Source of the DNA: Candidatus Caenarcanum sp.
Lineage (GTDB): Bacteria > Cyanobacteriota > Vampirovibrionia > Gastranaerophilales > UBA9971
Assembly (NCBI GenBank): GCA_020720345.1
Contig: DYOT01000074.1
Location: 1-6,493 of the forward strand
Length of the DNA stretch: 6,493 bases
Direction: 5' to 3'
Shown: in pieces, positions 1 to 5,177 of the stretch
Layout of the letters: every line of letters begins with the position of its first letter
Position numbering within the stretch: position 1 is the stretch's first letter
Notes under the pieces: model-generated
What the model was told of the DNA's origin: nothing
Database searches by the model: none
The model's input: the letters and a program-made list of their open reading frames with translations, nothing else
Made by a program: the position numbers and the translations under genes

Positions 1-2
1 AT

Positions 3-32
3 ATTGAAGTTTCATTTAAAACCTTAGGGTAA
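3..32 (+). CDS. Possible C-terminal tail of an upstream gene
   Basis: The third forward frame is open from the left edge and ends at a TAA (30-32), reading IEVSFKTLG. The frame 1 alternative also stops soon (TAG at 25-27). A rightward terminator-like hairpin about 110 bases downstream suggests that a plus-strand gene ends near the edge, but ten codons are far too few to identify a family, and this may be chance. Confidence 0.2.
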   Translation: MEVSFKTLG

Positions 33-79
33 TAAATATAATTAAAAGAATTTAACTTTCCCTTTCCCAAACTAAACAT

Positions 80-115
80 CCTAACCAACAACCAACCAAC
101 CAAAACCAAATAACC
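80..115. repeat. CC/GG-tract low-complexity repeat (AACC-like)
   Basis: Seven CC dinucleotides occur in 36 bases (80, 85, 92, 96, 100, 106, 114), separated by 2-6 A/T-rich bases. On the minus strand this reads as GG tracts joined by short T-rich loops, with a GGTT core resembling known two-tier G-quadruplex formers. A further GGGAAAGGG lies on the minus strand at 60-68. The tract sits just beyond the 3' end of the leftward biotin-ligase gene, so it would be in that transcript's 3' region as G-rich RNA. No function is known; structure formation is inferred. Confidence 0.6.
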
Positions 116-142
116 ATAAAATTCTTAACAAACCTTTTTAAT

Positions 143-171
143 CTCCTCTAACGAGGAGTTTTTCTTTTGTT
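143..171 (+). terminator. Rho-independent terminator, rightward
   Basis: A 6-bp perfect stem (CTCCTC at 143-148, GAGGAG at 153-158) with a TAAC loop is followed on the plus strand by TTTTTCTTTTGTT. The T-tract lies on the plus-strand side only, so it would stop rightward transcription entering from left of the window. It overlaps the last codons of the convergent biotin-ligase gene, whose stop codon falls at the stem-loop junction. The stem is short, so efficiency is uncertain. Confidence 0.55.
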
Positions 172-750
172 ATATTCCTTTTCAACAAGCATAAAGCCTT
201 GAGTTATAAATTCATCATAATCGCTAAAAAAGCTTGTCAGCAGGTTTTCAAGGAAAATATCCCGTTGAATTATTGAATTAGTCTCGATATTTAGTGCGGT
301 AGCAGGCTGGTCAATTTTTTTTAAATCGCTTTTTTCAAGATTTAAATTGACTCCAAGTCCCAGAATCAAGCCGTTTAGTTTATCCCCTCTTGTGGAACAT
401 TGCGCAAGAATTCCCGCAATCTTTTTGCCGTTAATCAAAATATCGTTTGGCGGCTTTATAGCGGGGCTAGTAATATATTTTTCGAGAGTTTTACAGGTTT
501 TAACCGCAAGATATAGCGAAAAATCCTGTAATAATGTCATATTTTCTTTTTTAATTTCAGGTTTTAATACTATAGAAATATAAATATTATCAGGCTTATC
601 AGAAATCCACTTTCTGTCAAATTGCCCTTTGCCTGCGGTCTGAATTTCCGCCATTAATATATCCCTGTCAGAAAAATCGTTAATATTTTTCAGCGCATGG
701 TCGTTGGTTGAGCTAATTTCAGGGAAATATATGAGGTTGTATGATTTCAT
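148..750 (-). CDS. birA: Biotin--[acetyl-CoA-carboxylase] ligase, catalytic domain only
   Basis: The product activates biotin with ATP to biotinyl-AMP and transfers it to the lysine of biotin carrier proteins such as AccB; it is cytoplasmic. Family motifs appear in order: SSTND (13-17), the adenylate/biotin loop GKGQFDRKW (40-48, replacing the usual GRGRxGRxW), KPPND (99-103, usually KWPND), NGKKIAGIL (108-115) containing the lysine equivalent to the E. coli catalytic lysine (K110), and LGLGVNLN (130-137). At 200 residues it is much shorter than E. coli BirA (about 320). It has no N-terminal helix-turn-helix, so it should not repress biotin genes. It ends right after the EYNKR helix, so the usual SH3-like C-terminal domain of about 45-50 residues is absent. 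The ATG at 750 precedes the biotin motif at normal distance, but no clear Shine-Dalgarno is visible. It diverges from thiG across 73 bases. Family assignment is firm; full activity without the C-domain is not. Confidence 0.9.
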   Translation of the reverse strand: MKSYNLIYFPEISSTNDHALKNINDFSDRDILMAEIQTAGKGQFDRKWISDKPDNIYISIVLKPEIKKENMTLLQDFSLYLAVKTCKTLEKYITSPAIKPPNDILINGKKIAGILAQCSTRGDKLNGLILGLGVNLNLEKSDLKKIDQPATALNIETNSIIQRDIFLENLLTSFFSDYDEFITQGFMLVEKEYNKRKTPR

Positions 751-762
751 TATAAAAAATCT

Positions 763-791
763 TTGAAATAAGAGTTTTTGCAGTGTATCTT
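763..791 (+). promoter_or_regulatory. Candidate sigma70-type promoter for thiG
   Basis: TTGAAA (763-768, five of six consensus bases) is separated by 17 bases from TATCTT (786-791, four of six). Transcription would begin near 798, giving a leader of about 26 bases, too short for a TPP riboswitch. The thiG ribosome site AAGGG lies at 812-816, seven bases before the ATG. In such AT-rich DNA near matches are common, so this is tentative. Confidence 0.35.
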
Positions 792-823
792 TATATTATT
801 ATAAAAGAAAAAAGGGATAAATC

Positions 824-1594
824 ATGACAGTAACAATAGCAGGTAAAACTTTTAATTCCCGCTTAATGGTCGGAACAGGCAAGTTTAATGATTTTGAAAC
901 TATGAGACAGGCGCATATTGCAAGCGGTGCAGAAATAGTTACTGTTGCAATAAGAAGAGTTGATATAGGAGCACCGGGGCATGTGGGGCTTATGGATTAT
1001 ATAGACACCAATAGATTCTGGATTTTGCCAAATACAGCAGGATGTCAGACAGTAGAGGAAGCACTAAGAGTTGCAAGACTTTCAAAAGCTATGGGAATTA
1101 ACAACTGGGTAAAGTTGGAAGTCATTCCAGACGCAAAATATCTTTTACCTGACCCGATAGCAACACTAGAGGCTGCAAAAAGACTGATTGAAGAAGATTT
1201 TGTTGTTCTTCCATATATAAATGCAGATCCGATTCTTGCCAAATATCTTGAAGAAATTGGCTGTGCAACTGTTATGCCGCTTGCTTCGCCTATCGGAACA
1301 GGGCAGGGGGTCAAAACAAAAGAAAATATACAGATAATTATAGAACAGTCTCAAATTCCTGTTGTTGTAGATGCAGGACTCGGAGTTCCTTCCGAAGCAT
1401 CACAGGTTATGGAAATGGGAGCTGATTGTGTGCTTGTTAATACAGCCATAGCTCTTGCTGGAAATCCAGCTAAAATGGCGGAAGCTTTCAAACTTGGTGT
1501 TGAGGCAGGAAGAATGGCATACGAAGCAGGAAGAATTCCCGTAAAGGCTTATGCAAGCGCATCTTCTCCCTTGACAGGAATAGTTGGAAAATAA
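824..1594 (+). CDS. thiG: Thiazole synthase ThiG
   Basis: ThiG builds the thiazole phosphate half of thiamine in the cytoplasm from deoxyxylulose 5-phosphate, dehydroglycine and the thiocarboxylate of the sulfur carrier ThiS. The whole 256-residue TIM barrel is present at the normal family length. Visible hallmarks are GTGKF (17-21), VTVAIRRV (39-46), LPNTAGC (68-74), WVKLEVI (95-101) with the Schiff-base lysine K97 and E99, LLPD (107-110), VLPYIN (128-133), MPLASPIGTGQG (151-162), and VVVDAGLG (180-187) with D183 and then MGADCVLVNTAIA. The start is supported by AAGGG seven bases upstream and by the conserved N-terminus. No thiS, thiH, thiO, thiF, thiC or thiE lies nearby, so its partners must be elsewhere. 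The reading frame reopens for 15 codons after the TAA. No clear terminator follows it. Confidence 0.97.
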   Translation: MTVTIAGKTFNSRLMVGTGKFNDFETMRQAHIASGAEIVTVAIRRVDIGAPGHVGLMDYIDTNRFWILPNTAGCQTVEEALRVARLSKAMGINNWVKLEVIPDAKYLLPDPIATLEAAKRLIEEDFVVLPYINADPILAKYLEEIGCATVMPLASPIGTGQGVKTKENIQIIIEQSQIPVVVDAGLGVPSEASQVMEMGADCVLVNTAIALAGNPAKMAEAFKLGVEAGRMAYEAGRIPVKAYASASSPLTGIVGK

Positions 1595-1652
1595 TTATAT
1601 CTAGTCGAAGAAATGATAAAAGAGTTAAAAAAACAGGGTTGATTATAAATTA

Positions 1653-1682
1653 TTGCAATGCCGCCAATTTTTTTTGTATTAA
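1653..1682 (+). promoter_or_regulatory. Candidate promoter for the REC-REC-kinase gene
   Basis: TTGCAA (1653-1658) and TATTAA (1677-1682) are 18 bases apart, each matching four of six sigma70 consensus bases, in the 130-base spacer between thiG and the kinase gene. No terminator is visible between the two genes, so read-through from thiG is also possible. Weak evidence in AT-rich DNA. Confidence 0.25.
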
Positions 1683-1714
1683 AATATAAAATTAAATATA
1701 AATGAAAATATTAG

Positions 1715-1736
1715 TGGCAAATATATGGCAAATATA
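1715..1736 (+). repeat. 11-bp tandem duplication spanning the kinase start codon
   Basis: TGGCAAATATA is present twice in tandem with no mismatch (1715-1725 and 1726-1736). The second copy supplies part of the ATG at 1725 and codons 2-4 (GCA AAT ATA). The first copy is preceded by G, giving GTG GCA AAT ATA at 1714-1725, which is now out of frame and stops at TAA 1738-1740. Removing one unit would join that GTG in frame to the rest of the gene. Confidence 0.85.
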
Positions 1737-3296
1737 TTAATAATTGAAGATAACCCGATGTGTCTGGAAATGGCGAGTGAGCTGCTTAAAAAAGCAGGAC
1801 ATTCCATAACAAAATCAGAAAGCGCATCTGAAGGCATCGCACAGGTTAAAATTGTTAAACCTGATTTAATTTTAATGGATTTAAACCTTCCTGATCTGGA
1901 TGGGTTATCCGCAACCAGAATATTAAAAGAAGATACTGAAACAGTAAATATTCCAGTTGTTGCATTTACTGCTATGGTAATGCAACAGGACAGGGATAAG
2001 GCTTTTAGTTCAGGATGCTGCGGGTTTATATCAAAACCTATCGAGGTTTCCAGATTTGCCGGACTTGTTGAAAGTTTTTTGTATTATAAATGTGAAAAAA
2101 TTTATATCCCTGCTACAGAAAAATCAGCAAAGCTGCCCAATAATTTACATGATGAAAGAATAGAGTTACTTGATAATGCGCCTTTGGTGGATCTTCCGCA
2201 TGACGAAGCAGAAGAGCCTTCTGGCAATAAAAAACTGTATAGAGGACATAAAATATTAATCGTGGATGATAATCCCATGAATGCGGAAATAATAAAAGAA
2301 ACTCTGGAAAAAATGGGGCAAAATACGATTATTGCATATGATGGCAGACAGGCTCTTGATTTGGTTGAGAAAGAAAAATTTGATCTGATACTTCTTGATG
2401 TAATGATGCCGGAAATAAGCGGGTTTGATGTTATTAAACAGCTGAAAGCAAAGCCTTCCACTATGAATATTCCTGTTATTTTTATCAGTGCGCTTGATGA
2501 AACTGATAATATTGTCAAAGGTTTTAATCTTGGGTCTTATGAATATATTACAAAGCCTTTTAAAATAGATGAATTTAAGGCAAGAATACTAAGCATATTA
2601 AAAATAAAAGCTCTTCAGGACGATCAGGAAACTTTTATGGCAACGCTTACTCATGATTTAAAAACACCTGTTATAGCCCAGATGAGAGCGTTAGAAATGC
2701 TGCTTGACGAAAAGTTCGGAAAAATAAATGAAGGTCAAAAAAATATAATTCAGGAAACACTTAATTCCAATAAATACATGTTTAGAATGGTTAACAATCT
2801 TCTTTCAGCCTACAAATACGAAAATAACAGCGTGAATATTACTAAAAGTTATTTTGACATTAATGAGTTAATAATAGATTGCTATAATCAGTTAAAATAT
2901 CTTGCTGATGATAAAAAACAAAATATATATTTGCGTTTTCAAGGGGAATCTCTTGATTTAAATGCTGATATTTTTGAAATAAAACGTGTAATTGTTAATT
3001 TGCTATCAAACGCAATAAATTACAGCGAAGAGGGCGGAGAAATATCTATTTCTTCTAAGCTTGAGCAAGATTTTATTATAGTTTCTTTTACTGACAATGG
3101 AAAAGGAATTTCCATGGAAGATCTACCAAGCTTATTCAATAAATACAAAAGTTTTGCCAAAAAATTCCGACAAATTGGAACCGGATTGGGACTTTATCTT
3201 TCAAGACATATAGTTGAAAGCCATGGCGGAACTATTTATGCAGAAAGCGAAGAAGGTAAAGGAAGTGTGTTTACAATAAAATTGCCAATAAATTGA
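1725..3296 (+). CDS. Soluble hybrid signalling protein: REC-REC-histidine kinase
   Basis: Three signalling modules are visible. Receiver 1 (about 3-120, DivK-like) has acid pair E8/D9, phospho-acceptor D52 in LILMDLNLP, T82 and K104 in SKP. A polar linker follows (about 122-175). Receiver 2 (about 176-293) has D181/D182, D225 in LILLDVMMP, S255 and K277 in TKP. The kinase has an H-box FMATLTHDLKTPV with H310, an N-box NLLSNAINYS (N429), a G1 box DNGKGIS (457-463) and a G2 box GTGLGLYLS (485-493), ending in GSVFTIKL. All residues needed for autophosphorylation and receiver phosphorylation are present. There is no signal peptide, membrane segment or sensor domain, so the protein is cytoplasmic and its input probably comes through the receivers from other kinases or phosphotransfer proteins. 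No Shine-Dalgarno is visible. The ATG at 1725 is chosen because receiver 1 begins there; it lies in an 11-bp duplication. No DNA-binding or effector domain is present. Confidence 0.93.
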   Translation: MANILIIEDNPMCLEMASELLKKAGHSITKSESASEGIAQVKIVKPDLILMDLNLPDLDGLSATRILKEDTETVNIPVVAFTAMVMQQDRDKAFSSGCCGFISKPIEVSRFAGLVESFLYYKCEKIYIPATEKSAKLPNNLHDERIELLDNAPLVDLPHDEAEEPSGNKKLYRGHKILIVDDNPMNAEIIKETLEKMGQNTIIAYDGRQALDLVEKEKFDLILLDVMMPEISGFDVIKQLKAKPSTMNIPVIFISALDETDNIVKGFNLGSYEYITKPFKIDEFKARILSILKIKALQDDQETFMATLTHDLKTPVIAQMRALEMLLDEKFGKINEGQKNIIQETLNSNKYMFRMVNNLLSAYKYENNSVNITKSYFDINELIIDCYNQLKYLADDKKQNIYLRFQGESLDLNADIFEIKRVIVNLLSNAINYSEEGGEISISSKLEQDFIIVSFTDNGKGISMEDLPSLFNKYKSFAKKFRQIGTGLGLYLSRHIVESHGGTIYAESEEGKGSVFTIKLPIN

Positions 3297-3319
3297 GGCT
3301 ATCCTGAATGGATAGCCTC
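3295..3319 (+). terminator. Stem-loop terminator after the kinase gene
   Basis: A perfect 10-bp stem, GAGGCTATCC (3295-3304) with GGATAGCCTC (3310-3319), closes a 5-base loop and starts inside the TGA stop of the kinase gene. The following bases are AT-rich (TATAAGTTTATTATGTTT) but lack a continuous T run, so it could be an inefficient Rho-independent terminator or a 3'-end stabilising hairpin. Confidence 0.65.
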
Positions 3320-3367
3320 TATAAGTTTATTATGTTTATCCTCCGATATTAACTGATCACGTAAATT

Positions 3368-3390
3368 TTTACTTAGTGTTTTTAAGTAAA
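3368..3390. repeat. 8-bp inverted repeat (hairpin)
   Basis: TTTACTTA (3368-3375) and TAAGTAAA (3383-3390) are perfect inverted copies around a 7-base loop. The stem is AT-rich and has no T-tract in either direction, so it is not a convincing terminator; an operator or a chance match are both possible. Confidence 0.4.
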
Positions 3391-3505
3391 TAATTAAACT
3401 GCTTGGCACCGTCCTTTCTTGTTATTTATTATGTACTATATATATATAAAAACAAATCTTACTCAACAATTGCGTGAATTTTTTATTAATTTACATTTCG
3501 GAAAT

Positions 3506-3608
3506 ATATTAAGAAATATTAAGCCGGAAACCCTTTATTTATAAGGATATGTTAACTTTTTCTTAATATTTAATGAGGCTTGAAAAAATTTACAATAAAT
3601 ATCATTAT
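3506..3608 (+). promoter_or_regulatory. Candidate operator array next to a weak promoter
   Basis: ATATTAAG occurs at 3506-3513 and 3516-3523, ten bases apart (one helical turn), and inverted as CTTAATAT at 3562-3569. The second direct copy extends to a 10-bp inverted repeat (3514-3523 with 3562-3571). A further TTAA lies at 3552-3555. Just downstream TTGAAA (3580-3585) and CATTAT (3603-3608) are 17 bases apart, a weak -35/-10 pair. Phased direct repeats upstream of a -35 box are the usual layout of OmpR/PhoB-type response-regulator sites. Which regulator would bind is unknown. Confidence 0.35.
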
Positions 3609-3847
3609 TTTTTTATTAAGAATCGGCATGTCAAAACAAATGATTTTACTTACATCTGATTGATTTTGGAAGTATATAAAGATTGTTTCTTAGAAATAAA
3701 AGGGTATTTGCGATTATAAATATCATTTTTTATATTATTGATAACAAAAATATCCTGTATTATCTCTGAAAGCTTTAAACATCAAAGATATTAGCTTTAT
3801 TAAATAATTAATATTTGTAAAATTTAAAACCAAATGTTAACTTTACA

Positions 3848-4030
3848 GTGGAAAACATTGTTTTAATTGGATATTTAGTTAGTTTTACGTTTGCTATTCA
3901 GCTATATGGTTTAATACAGGGAGTTACAAAGAAATCAAAAAAGATTTTTTATATTATTATTAAATTACATAAATTGAAAAAAATTTTTTTAAGATTATTA
4001 GGGTTTTCATGGATTATTATTCAAAATTAA
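3848..4030 (+). CDS. Doubtful small membrane protein
   Basis: A 60-codon frame opens with GTG. Residues about 3-25 (NIVLIGYLVSFTFAIQLYGLI) could form one transmembrane helix, followed by a basic KKSKK stretch that would face the cytoplasm. The second half (FYIIIKLHKLKKIFLRLLGF) comes from very AT-rich DNA, including an A7T7 palindrome at 3977-3990, and reads like translated non-coding sequence. No Shine-Dalgarno precedes the GTG. The frame overlaps the next gene's start by 22 bases. It could be a microprotein, a decayed membrane-protein fragment, or nothing; no family is recognised. Confidence 0.25.
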   Translation: MENIVLIGYLVSFTFAIQLYGLIQGVTKKSKKIFYIIIKLHKLKKIFLRLLGFSWIIIQN

Positions 4031-4323
4031 GTACTGAGAAACTGGCAGAAGAAAAGAAAAAGGCAGAATCGCACTGTCTAAATCTTCAATGTAAAAAAGT
4101 TCAGCTGCTTATCCTTATTGAGAGGCTAACCAATCTTTCCGGTCAAAGATTAAATATTTTTTCCAGAAATAAAGACTTCGAAGGCGCTTCCGATAAGTCG
4201 ATTAGCTATGAGCTGAAATCAGCAGAGGCAAGCAGGGATATAGTTGATATTGAAATCAGAAATGCTAAATATCAGTTAAAAGTAATATCTAAAATATTAG
4301 GTAATAGCATATCGAATTCTTAA
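4009..4323 (+). CDS. Hypothetical small helical protein
   Basis: I do not recognise this 104-residue protein. It is hydrophilic and charged, without a signal peptide or membrane helix. Residues about 5-45 (LSTEKLAEEKKKAESH and what follows) and about 65-100 are predicted by eye to be two long helices with heptad-like spacing of L/I residues, separated by a loop around SGQRLN...SRNKDF, so a helical hairpin or short coiled coil is likely. Two cysteines (C23, C28) are close together, but no metal-site pattern is complete. The start is supported by AGGG (4000-4003) five bases before the ATG. Codon use resembles the neighbouring real genes. It follows the long regulatory-looking spacer and is followed by an 87-base gap before the hydrolase gene. 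Confidence 0.65.
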   Translation: MDYYSKLSTEKLAEEKKKAESHCLNLQCKKVQLLILIERLTNLSGQRLNIFSRNKDFEGASDKSISYELKSAEASRDIVDIEIRNAKYQLKVISKILGNSISNS

Positions 4324-4325
4324 GA

Positions 4326-4360
4326 TTTTAAGCAATGATAAATAATAAAGAAGCTTAAAA
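4326..4360. repeat. 8-bp inverted repeat after the helical-protein gene
   Basis: TTTTAAGC (4326-4333) and GCTTAAAA (4353-4360) are perfect inverted copies separated by 19 bases, just after the TAA of the hypothetical gene. The loop is long and no T-tract follows, so it is a weak terminator candidate at best. Confidence 0.3.
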
Positions 4361-4369
4361 CGGGTACTT

Positions 4370-4414
4370 ATGAAAGATTATGACCATCACCAAATTATTA
4401 AAAGGTTAAGATGA
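4370..4414 (+). CDS. Candidate 14-codon leader peptide before the hydrolase
   Basis: ATG at 4370 opens the frame MKDYDHHQIIKRLR, ending in TGA at 4412-4414. This stop overlaps the hydrolase ATG at 4411 in the classic ATGA arrangement used for translational coupling. A weak Shine-Dalgarno-like CGGG (4361-4364) lies five bases before this start. The hydrolase's own ribosome site (AAAGG, 4401-4405) lies inside this frame. It may be a coupled leader peptide or chance; there is no stem-loop evidence for attenuation. Confidence 0.3.
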   Translation: MKDYDHHQIIKRLR

Positions 4415-5073
4415 AAGAACTGTATTTTACTCCTGATACCATTGATTCTAAAGCATGTGAAATGCTTGAACAGGTAAAAACTTATACAAAAAAGATAAAA
4501 GAACAGAATTTTATTCCTGAAATATCAGCTCTTTTAATAATTGATATGCAGAATTATTTTTGCGATGAATCTTCTATACCATTTGTACCGTCTGCTCCGG
4601 CAATAATTCCAAAAATCAGCCGGCTTGCAGAAATCTATACAGCTAAAAAGTTTCCTGTTATTTTTACCAGACAAATGAATACACCGGATGATGCCGGCAT
4701 GATGTCAAAATGGTGGAAGCATACAATCTCCCCTGAAAGCAATGCAAGCCTTATTACACCTAAACTTAATACAGAAAATTCATACGTTTTGGATAAATCC
4801 CAGTATGATGCTTTTTACAACACCGATCTGGAAAGTTATCTGAAAGATAAAGGTGTTACCCAGCTTGTAATAACAGGATTATTAACGCATTTGTGCTGTG
4901 AAACAACTGTTAGATCAGCATTTGTTAGAGGCTTTGAAACATTTTTCTGTGTAGACGGTAATGTTACATATAAAGAGATTTATCATACTTCTTCGCTGAT
5001 AAACCTTGCGCATGGGGTTTCTACTCTGTTAACATGCAATGAAGTTTATCAAAAATTACAAGATTATGAGTGA
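4411..5073 (+). CDS. Isochorismatase-family cysteine hydrolase
   Basis: This family cleaves amide or vinyl-ether bonds with an Asp-Lys-Cys triad on a Rossmann-like fold and acts in the cytoplasm; members include nicotinamidases, ureidoacrylate hydrolases and isochorismatases. The triad is visible: D45 in LLIIDMQNYF, K129 in VLDKSQYDAF, and C162 in GLLTHLCCETTVRSAF. The C-terminal half (AFVRGFETFFCVDGN...HTSSLINLAHG) resembles DhbB/isochorismatase-like members more than nicotinamidases, but true EntB isochorismatase has Gly in place of the nucleophile, so a hydrolase is more likely. The zinc-binding histidine set of nicotinamidases is not evident. The length (220) is normal for a stand-alone domain, and no aryl carrier domain follows. 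The start is supported by AAAGG five bases upstream and by the ATGA overlap with a small upstream frame. No siderophore or menaquinone genes are nearby, so the substrate is unknown. Confidence 0.9.
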   Translation: MKELYFTPDTIDSKACEMLEQVKTYTKKIKEQNFIPEISALLIIDMQNYFCDESSIPFVPSAPAIIPKISRLAEIYTAKKFPVIFTRQMNTPDDAGMMSKWWKHTISPESNASLITPKLNTENSYVLDKSQYDAFYNTDLESYLKDKGVTQLVITGLLTHLCCETTVRSAFVRGFETFFCVDGNVTYKEIYHTSSLINLAHGVSTLLTCNEVYQKLQDYE

Positions 5074-5132
5074 TAGTCATCATCTTTTTTATGTAACCGT
5101 CTTAAGCTTTGACTAATAAAGGAGTTTAGTTA

Positions 5133-5177
5133 TTGTTATCAACACATATTAGTACACTACTGAAATATGAGAGATAA
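5133..5177 (+). CDS. Candidate 14-codon leader peptide before the oxidoreductase
   Basis: AAAGGAG (5118-5124), the best Shine-Dalgarno in this spacer, is 8 bases before a TTG at 5133. That TTG opens a 14-codon frame (fMLSTHISTLLKYER) ending in TAA at 5175-5177, overlapping the oxidoreductase start (ATG 5167) in another frame. The oxidoreductase itself lacks a nearby ribosome site, so ribosomes ending here could restart on it. This is inferred from spacing only. Confidence 0.35.
   Translation: MLSTHISTLLKYER

Larger units (their letters stand above)
3320..3847. other. Long AT-rich intergenic region
   Basis: No credible protein gene is seen in this stretch on either strand; the longest notable frame is an 11-codon one (MSKQMILLTSD, ATG at 3629). 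It holds an 8-bp hairpin (3368-3390), an ATATATATAT run around 3435-3447, phased ATATTAAG repeats with an inverted copy (3506-3571), a 12-base direct repeat ATAAATATCATT at 3595-3606 and 3716-3727 (121 bases apart, both followed by T-rich DNA), and an 11-base direct repeat ATGTTAACTTT at 3549-3559 and 3834-3844. It could hold regulatory DNA or a small RNA, but none can be named. Confidence 0.6.

Noticed and set aside
347..583. 78-codon plus-strand frame
   Set aside because: It lies antisense within the biotin-ligase gene, whose motifs are unmistakable; it has no family features.
751..823. TPP riboswitch before thiG
   Set aside because: Only 73 bases separate the divergent genes and no conserved thi-box sequence such as CTGAGA is present.
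1045..1354. Two minus-strand frames (1045-1314 and 1166-1354)
   Set aside because: Both are antisense shadows of thiG with no recognisable protein features.
2102..2518. 138-codon minus-strand frame
   Set aside because: Antisense shadow of the linker and second receiver of the kinase; its serine-rich, low-complexity translation is typical of a shadow.
3430..3450. AT dinucleotide run as an origin or microsatellite switch
   Set aside because: It is short, lies in generally AT-rich DNA, has no DnaA boxes nearby and touches no gene.
4411..5073. Assignment as EntB/DhbB isochorismatase in a siderophore cluster
   Set aside because: The nucleophilic cysteine is present, unlike EntB; no aryl carrier domain or siderophore genes are in the window.
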